This document shows, in pieces, positions 6,422 through 10,530 of a DNA stretch of 10,530 nt; position 1 is the first letter of the stretch; each line of letters begins with the position of its first letter. Below the pieces are notes generated by a model that was given only the letters and a program-made list of their open reading frames with translations, was not told the origin of the DNA and did no database searches. This DNA is from an uncultured Gammaproteobacteria bacterium (GTDB lineage Bacteria; Pseudomonadota; Gammaproteobacteria; UBA9214), in contig CAJQOV010000164.1 in the NCBI GenBank assembly GCA_905480065.1, positions 1 to 10,530 of the forward strand, written 5' to 3'. A program made the translations under genes and the position numbers.

Positions 6422-7597
6422 ATGCATGTACACGAGTTCCAGGCCAAGCAACTGTTCGCCGAGTATGGTATCGCGGTGCCGGACGGTCGTGTGCTGAGCG
6501 CAGCTGCCGATGCCGCGACGGTCGTTGCCGAGCTGGGTGGAACGCGCTGGGTGGTGAAGGCGCAGGTGCATGCCGGCGGGCGCGGCAAGGGCGGTGGAGT
6601 ACAGCTGGTGCAGGATGGCGCAGCCCTCAGCGCTGCCGTGCACGCCATGCTCGGCAGCCGCCTGGTAACGCCGCAGACCGGCGAGGAAGGCCTGCCGGTC
6701 AACCAGCTGCTGGTTGAGCGCGGCGTGGACATTGCGCGCGAGATTTACTTCAGCCTGCTGATTGACCGCGCACAGGAGCGCGTGATGCTGATGGCCTCGG
6801 CCGCCGGCGGCATGAATATCGAAGAGGTGGCGGCGACCAACCCGGCTGCCATCGTGACCGAGACCGTACACCCGGCGGCCGGATTGCAGGGTTACCAGTG
6901 CCGTAACCTGGCATTTGCACTGGGCCTGGCCGATCGCCAGGTCGGCGCCTTCGCGCAACTGGCACAGGCCGCCGTCCGCCTGATGCTGGATGTCGACGCA
7001 AGCCTGCTGGAAATCAATCCGCTGGTGGTGACAGCGGATGGTGAACTGGTGGCCCTGGATGCCAAGCTCGATCTCGATGACAACGCACTGTACCGGCATG
7101 GCAAGCTGGCCGGGCTGCGTGATCCGACGCAGGAAGACGAGCGTGAACACCTCGCCCAGCAGCATGGCCTGAATTACATCCGCCTGCACGGCAATATCGC
7201 CTGCATGGTCAACGGCGCCGGGCTCGCGATGGCCACCATGGACCTGATCAAGTTGCACGGCGGCACGCCGGCGAACTTCCTCGATGTCGGTGGCGGCGCA
7301 ACGAAGGAGCGGGTGGCCGAGGCGTTCAAGATCATCCTGTCTGACCCGCAGGTGGAAGCAATCCTGGTAAATATCTTCGGTGGCATCGTGCGCTGTGACC
7401 TGATTGCCGCCGGTATCCTGCAGGCCATCGGCGAGGTGGCCGTCAAGGTGCCGGTGGTAGTGCGGCTGGAGGGCACCAATGCCGAGGCGGGCCTGGCACT
7501 GATCGAACAATCGAGTCTCGCGGTGCAGACGGCGAGCGACCTGACCGAGGCGGCCGAAAAGGTGGTCGCGGCCGTGCAGCGCAGGGCCGGGTCATGA
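6422..7597 (+). CDS. sucC: Succinate-CoA ligase (ADP-forming) subunit beta
   Basis: Beta subunit of the cytoplasmic TCA-cycle enzyme that converts succinyl-CoA + ADP + Pi to succinate + CoA + ATP. It has 391 residues, close to the 388 of E. coli SucC. The ATP-grasp domain starts HEFQAKQLFAEYG and contains K46 and the glycine loop GGRGKGGGV at 52-60. Metal-site motifs are LEINPL (196-201) and ALDAK (211-215). The C-terminal ligase domain shows MVNGAGLAMATMD, FLDVGGGATKE and NIFGGIVRCDL (317-327). The ATG at 6422 gives the family's usual N-terminus; no good Shine-Dalgarno lies within 12 bases upstream. The stop overlaps the sucD start by 4 bp (ATGA). It is divergent from the PP0621-pilSR operon across about 130 bp, where I could not identify a clear promoter. 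A malate-CoA ligase role is possible for this family but nothing here favours it. Confidence 0.97.
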   Translation: MHVHEFQAKQLFAEYGIAVPDGRVLSAAADAATVVAELGGTRWVVKAQVHAGGRGKGGGVQLVQDGAALSAAVHAMLGSRLVTPQTGEEGLPVNQLLVERGVDIAREIYFSLLIDRAQERVMLMASAAGGMNIEEVAATNPAAIVTETVHPAAGLQGYQCRNLAFALGLADRQVGAFAQLAQAAVRLMLDVDASLLEINPLVVTADGELVALDAKLDLDDNALYRHGKLAGLRDPTQEDEREHLAQQHGLNYIRLHGNIACMVNGAGLAMATMDLIKLHGGTPANFLDVGGGATKERVAEAFKIILSDPQVEAILVNIFGGIVRCDLIAAGILQAIGEVAVKVPVVVRLEGTNAEAGLALIEQSSLAVQTASDLTEAAEKVVAAVQRRAGS

Positions 7598-8481
7598 GCG
7601 TACTGGTCAACCGCAACACGCGTGTCATTGTGCAGGGTTTTACCGGCTCGCAGGGAACCTTCCACGCACAGCAGGCACTGGCCTACGGGACGCAACTGGT
7701 CGGAGGCGTGACGCCGGGCAAGGGTGGCCAGGTCCACCTGGGCCTGCCGGTGTTCGATACCGTGCAGCAGGCGGTCGCGGCCACGGCAGCTGATGCCAGC
7801 ATGATTTACGTACCCGCCGCGTTTGCGGCAGACGCCATCCTCGAAGCCGCCGCGGCCGGCATTGCGCTGATCGTCTGTATCACCGAGGGCATCCCGGTAC
7901 TCGATATGCTGCGCGTCAAGGCAGTATTGCGTGAAACGGATTGCCGGCTGATCGGGCCGAATTGTCCCGGTATCATCACTCCGGGTGAGTGCAAGATCGG
8001 CATCATGCCCGGCAATATCCATTCGCCCGGCAGTATCGGCATCGTGTCACGATCCGGCACGCTTACCTACGAGGCGGTGTTCCAGACCACCCGCGCCGGT
8101 TTCGGGCAAAGTACCTGCATCGGTATCGGCGGTGATCCGATTCGTGGCATGGGTTTCATCGAATGCCTGCAGTTGTTCGAGGACGACCCGCAAACCCGTG
8201 GCATCATCATGATCGGCGAGATCGGTGGCAACGGCGAGGAACGTGCGGCCGAATTCATCCAGTCCCGGATCAGTAAACCGGTGGTGTCCTACATTGCGGG
8301 CGTCACCGCGCCGCCCGGCAAACGCATGGGCCACGCCGGCGCCATCGTCAGTGGCGGGCAGGGCACGGCAGCGGCCAAGATCGCCGCCCTGGAAGCCGCC
8401 GGTGTCAGCGTGGTGCAGTCTCCGGCGCAGATGGGTGCGGCCATGCAACGTGCCATGGCAGGCCAGGCTGACTGGAAATAA
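7594..8481 (+). CDS. sucD: Succinate-CoA ligase subunit alpha
   Basis: Alpha subunit, 295 residues, partner of SucC. It binds CoA through an N-terminal Rossmann-type domain (FTGSQGTFHAQQAL at about 16-29, GVTPGKGG at 38-45) and carries the catalytic histidine that is phosphorylated during turnover: H247 in GHAGAIV. Other family blocks are CITEGIPVLDM (95-105), GPNCPGIITPGECKIGIMP (121-139), SRSGTLTYE (152-160), GIGGDPIRG (177-185) and GEIGGNGEE (208-216). The start overlaps the sucC stop, so the subunits are coupled and probably made in equal amounts. Length is normal and no active-site residue is missing. No intrinsic terminator was found after the stop, so transcription may continue into nadE, 253 bp downstream. 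Confidence 0.97.
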   Translation: MSVLVNRNTRVIVQGFTGSQGTFHAQQALAYGTQLVGGVTPGKGGQVHLGLPVFDTVQQAVAATAADASMIYVPAAFAADAILEAAAAGIALIVCITEGIPVLDMLRVKAVLRETDCRLIGPNCPGIITPGECKIGIMPGNIHSPGSIGIVSRSGTLTYEAVFQTTRAGFGQSTCIGIGGDPIRGMGFIECLQLFEDDPQTRGIIMIGEIGGNGEERAAEFIQSRISKPVVSYIAGVTAPPGKRMGHAGAIVSGGQGTAAAKIAALEAAGVSVVQSPAQMGAAMQRAMAGQADWK

Positions 8482-8494
8482 CAACCCTCTCGCG

Positions 8495-8531
8495 CAAAGC
8501 CCCAAAGCACTAACGCCGCAAAGCTGAAAGC
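8495..8531 (+). repeat. Short CAAAGC repeat cluster after sucD
   Basis: CAAAGC occurs at 8495-8500, 8503-8508 and 8519-8524, and AAAGC at 8527-8531. It sits in the 253-bp sucD-nadE spacer, which otherwise shows no gene, terminator or clear promoter. Its origin and role are unclear. Confidence 0.45.
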
Positions 8532-8685
8532 CGGTATCTGGGCAGTGAGTAACGCGGGTCTCGCCCCGGTTCAACCCCGGCCACAATCTTGCCCCGACGG
8601 TTAATGCCGCCTGCTGGCATGAGCTTTTGCGTTCTTCTCTTCTGCCCAGGACCCCGCCCCGCTGTGGCGAAACCTGCAAGCACAC

Positions 8686-8717
8686 TGCAATGCAGTTCTT
8701 GCAATGCAGCCTTGCAG
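8686..8717 (+). repeat. Direct repeat TGCAATGCAG upstream of nadE
   Basis: Two exact 10-base copies at 8686-8695 and 8700-8709 (14-base period) are followed by a partial copy TTGCAG at 8712-8717. The first, with its preceding C, forms the near-palindrome CTGCA-A-TGCAG. The cluster ends 17 bases before the nadE start codon, so it could be an operator or affect translation of nadE. Confidence 0.55.
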
Positions 8718-9892
8718 CGATAAGACTCTCCCCCATGACTAGCACGCCATCCGGATCTGATATTCGCATCGTCATGGCCCAGCTCGACTTCCTGGTCGGT
8801 GCCGTCGCGGCAAATACCGAGCAGGTGCTGGCCGCGGCAGCGCGTGCGCGCGATGAATTTTCCGCCGCCGCCATTGTGTTTCCGGAGCTTGCCCTGACCG
8901 GTTATCCGCCGGAGGATTTGCTGTTCCGCCGGCATTTCCTCGACCAGGTCGATGCGGCACTGGAGCGACTGTGTCGCGAGGTGCAGGGTATCAGCGTGAT
9001 CATCGGCTTTCCGCTGCGGGAAGGCAGCCACCTGTACAACGCCGCTGCCGTAATCTCGGATGGCGCTATCGTGGCCTGTTACCGCAAGCAACTGTTGCCG
9101 AATTACGGGGTATTCGATGAGAAACGCTATTTCTCACCGGGAGGAGTGCCTTGCGTGGTACCGATTGCGGGAGTTCCGTTCGGCATCACCATCTGTGAAG
9201 ACATCTGGGAACGGGCGCCGGCGCAGCAGGCAGCAGCGGCCGGCGCACGCGTCCTGATCAACCTGAATGCCTCCCCGTTTCACGCCGGCAAACGTGACGA
9301 GCGCGAGCGTGTACTGCAACAACGTACGCAGGAAACCGGCTTGCCCATCGTGTACGTAAACCTGGTCGGGGCACAGGATGAGCTGGTGTTCGATGGTGGA
9401 TCGTTCGTGGTCAACGCGGCCGGACAGGTCACCCAGCATGCGCCGGCCTGCGTGGAAGATCTCTACGTCGTTGACCTCGAGTGCAGGGAAACCGTGGTGC
9501 CGGTACGCGCCGCATGCGCACCACGGCTGGACAGCGTCGCGATGATTTACCAGGTGCTGGTCACCGGGGTGCGTGATTACATCAACAAGAACGGATTTGA
9601 CGGCGCCGTACTGGGGCTGTCAGGCGGTATCGACTCGGCGCTGGTGCTGGCGCTCGCGGTGGACGCCATTGGCGCCGGGCGCGTGCACGTGGTGATGATG
9701 CCGTCGCGCTTTACCTCGAGCATGTCGCTGGAGGACGCCGAGGCGATGGCCGGCGGCCTGGGGGTGCAGTACTCGGTGCTGCCCATCGAGCCGATGTTCG
9801 AGTCGGCGCTCGACACGCTGGCGCCCGAGTTCCGCGGCCTGCCGCAGGACGCGACCGAGGAGAACATCCAGGCGCGCTGCCGCGGCATCCTG

Positions 9893-9894
9893 AG
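9893..9894 (+). other. Frameshift site in nadE
   Basis: Homologues read ...RCRGxLxMAISNK without interruption. Here CTG-AG-ATG leaves two bases between the Leu codon and the Met codon, equivalent to loss of one base from a codon or gain of two. There is no homopolymer or obvious slippery heptamer at the site, which argues against programmed frameshifting. Confidence 0.85.
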
Positions 9895-10380
9895 ATGGCG
9901 ATCTCCAACAAGACCGGCCGCATCGTGCTCACGACCGGCAACAAGAGCGAGATGTCGGTCGGTTACGCCACGCTGTATGGCGACATGGCCGGCGGTTTCG
10001 CGCCCATCAAGGATTGCAGCAAGCTTATGGTCTACAGGCTGGCGCGCTGGCGCAACACGCGTGGCCAGGTGATTCCCCAGCGCATCATCGACAGGCCGCC
10101 CTCGGCGGAACTGCGGGCCGACCAGCGCGACACGGACTCGCTGCCGCCCTACGAGGTCCTGGATCCCATCCTCGAGGCGTTCATCGAGCGCGACCTGTCC
10201 GTCAGGGAAATCGTCGAGCTCGGCTACGACCGCGAGACGGTCATCCGTATCCTGGAGATGGTCCGGCGCAACGAGTACAAGCGGCGCCAGGCACCGCCGG
10301 GGGTGCGCATCAGCACCCGCGCCTTCGGCCGCGACTGGCGTTATCCGATTACCTCGGGCTACCGGGTGCGCGACAGCTGA
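9895..10380 (+). CDS. nadE: C-terminal part of NAD+ synthase in the shifted frame
   Basis: Open frame of 161 residues beginning MAISNKTGRIVLTTGNKSE, followed by VGYATLYGDMAGGFAPIKD, both typical of the synthetase domain after the PP-loop, and then the VIPQRIIDRPPSAELR block. It ends RDWRYPITSGYRVRDS, the normal family C-terminus. It has no Shine-Dalgarno of its own and is best read as the second half of the gene starting at 8735. By itself it lacks the PP-loop and would be inactive. Confidence 0.85.
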   Translation: MAISNKTGRIVLTTGNKSEMSVGYATLYGDMAGGFAPIKDCSKLMVYRLARWRNTRGQVIPQRIIDRPPSAELRADQRDTDSLPPYEVLDPILEAFIERDLSVREIVELGYDRETVIRILEMVRRNEYKRRQAPPGVRISTRAFGRDWRYPITSGYRVRDS

Positions 10381-10393
10381 TGGGCTGACGACA

Positions 10394-10407
10394 GCGTCCC
10401 GCGACGC
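10394..10407. repeat. Short hairpin between convergent gene ends
   Basis: GCGTC-CCGC-GACGC, a 5-bp stem with a 4-base loop; the overlapping CCCGCG-A-CGCGGG (10398-10410) is an alternative pairing. It lies in the 34-bp gap between the nadE stop and the stop of the converging gene. There is no T run, so it is at most a weak transcription end. Confidence 0.4.
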
Positions 10408-10414
10408 GGGGGGG

Positions 10415-10530
10415 CTACCAGAACTGGTACCACCGCTGCGGCTTGCGCTTCAGCCGGCCGTCCGGGAAGTTCAGCGCGTAGACGGCCCGCGACTGGTCGG
10501 CGAGGTCGGTCAGCCCCATACCGTCGTAGG
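10415..10530 (-). CDS. Unrecognised protein, C-terminal fragment (runs off window)
   Basis: Only the last 37 complete codons are present; the stop is TAG at 10415-10417. The fragment begins YDGMGLTDLADQ and ends RKPQRWYQFW. It is rich in aromatic and basic residues at the end and has strong GC third-position bias, which supports coding. I do not recognise the family. It converges on nadE and shares the GC-rich composition of the nadE 3' half, so it may belong to the same foreign or chimeric segment. Confidence 0.55.
   Translation of the reverse strand, partial: YDGMGLTDLADQSRAVYALNFPDGRLKRKPQRWYQFW

Larger units (their letters stand above)
8735..10380 (+). pseudogene. nadE: Glutamine-dependent NAD+ synthase, frameshifted
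   Basis: Converts deamido-NAD to NAD+ using ATP and glutamine, the last step of NAD synthesis. The N-terminal nitrilase-like glutaminase domain (about 10-260) has the Glu-Lys-Cys triad: E51 in FPELALTGYPPEDL, K118 in YRKQLLPNYGVFDE and C154 in ICEDIWE. The synthetase domain has the ATP PP-loop LSGGIDSAL at 295-303. The frame stays good to residue 386 (RCRGIL, codon ending 9892), then two extra bases (9893-9894) precede ATGGCGATCTCC, where the family motif MAISNKTG continues in another frame to a stop at 10380. As read, the first frame runs on in unrelated residues to a stop at 10072. The joined product, about 547 residues, is normal in length. No decay is seen elsewhere, so a sequencing or assembly error, or a very recent mutation, is likely. 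The start at 8735 gives the usual first strand DIRIVMAQLDF; there is no good Shine-Dalgarno. Confidence 0.92.

Noticed and set aside
6344..7510. Long open frame (388 codons) antisense to sucC
   Set aside because: It is a shadow of the GC-rich sucC gene, whose family motifs are clear; the antisense protein has no recognisable domain.
7174..8022. 282-codon open frame antisense to the sucC-sucD junction
   Set aside because: Shadow of two well-supported overlapping genes; no domain evidence.
8565..8581. T-arm-like string with GGTTCAACC in the sucD-nadE spacer
   Set aside because: Only four of five stem pairs form, and no acceptor, D or anticodon arm can be built upstream; not a tRNA.
9885..9900. 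Programmed ribosomal frameshift in nadE
   Set aside because: No slippery heptamer or homopolymer at the site, and I know of no such mechanism in this family.
1..10530. CRISPR array, insertion sequence, integrase or toxin-antitoxin system
   Set aside because: No regularly spaced repeats of CRISPR size, no transposase or integrase motifs and no terminal inverted repeats were seen on either strand.

Overview
The window looks like chromosomal DNA of a gammaproteobacterium, perhaps near Xanthomonadales or Chromatiales, possibly from a metagenome assembly. The basis is the PilS/PilR pair next to a type IVa major pilin, a PP0621-family protein, ADP-forming succinate-CoA ligase (SucC/SucD) and a two-domain glutamine-dependent NAD+ synthase. 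From memory, similar pil-suc-nadE linkage occurs in those groups; this was not checked. Genes are tightly packed, with three 4-bp ATGA overlaps. No mobile element, CRISPR array or RNA gene was found.

Left part (1-6291, all on the minus strand). In transcription order: a small PP0621-family membrane-anchored CxxC protein, the sensor kinase pilS, the sigma-54 response regulator pilR, a 364-bp regulatory gap, the major pilin pilA with a strong intrinsic terminator, a 662-residue GT-C-like membrane protein with a TPR-type tail, and the start of a GT2 glycosyltransferase that runs off the window edge. PilS/PilR should drive pilA from a sigma-54 promoter. A reasonable hypothesis is that the last two genes modify the pilin or another surface product: GT2 would make a lipid-linked sugar and the GT-C protein would transfer it.

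Middle part (6422-8481, plus strand). sucC and sucD, coding for the TCA-cycle succinate-CoA ligase, are divergent from the pil operon across about 130 bp.

Right part (8482-10530). A 253-bp spacer with short repeats leads to nadE, which carries a single-site frameshift at about 9893. Codon and base composition change abruptly inside nadE, near the conserved SGGIDS motif at about 9626, and stay GC-rich to the window end. This suggests either recombination or a chimeric assembly joined at a conserved motif. The last 116 bases hold the C-terminus of an unrecognised convergent gene.
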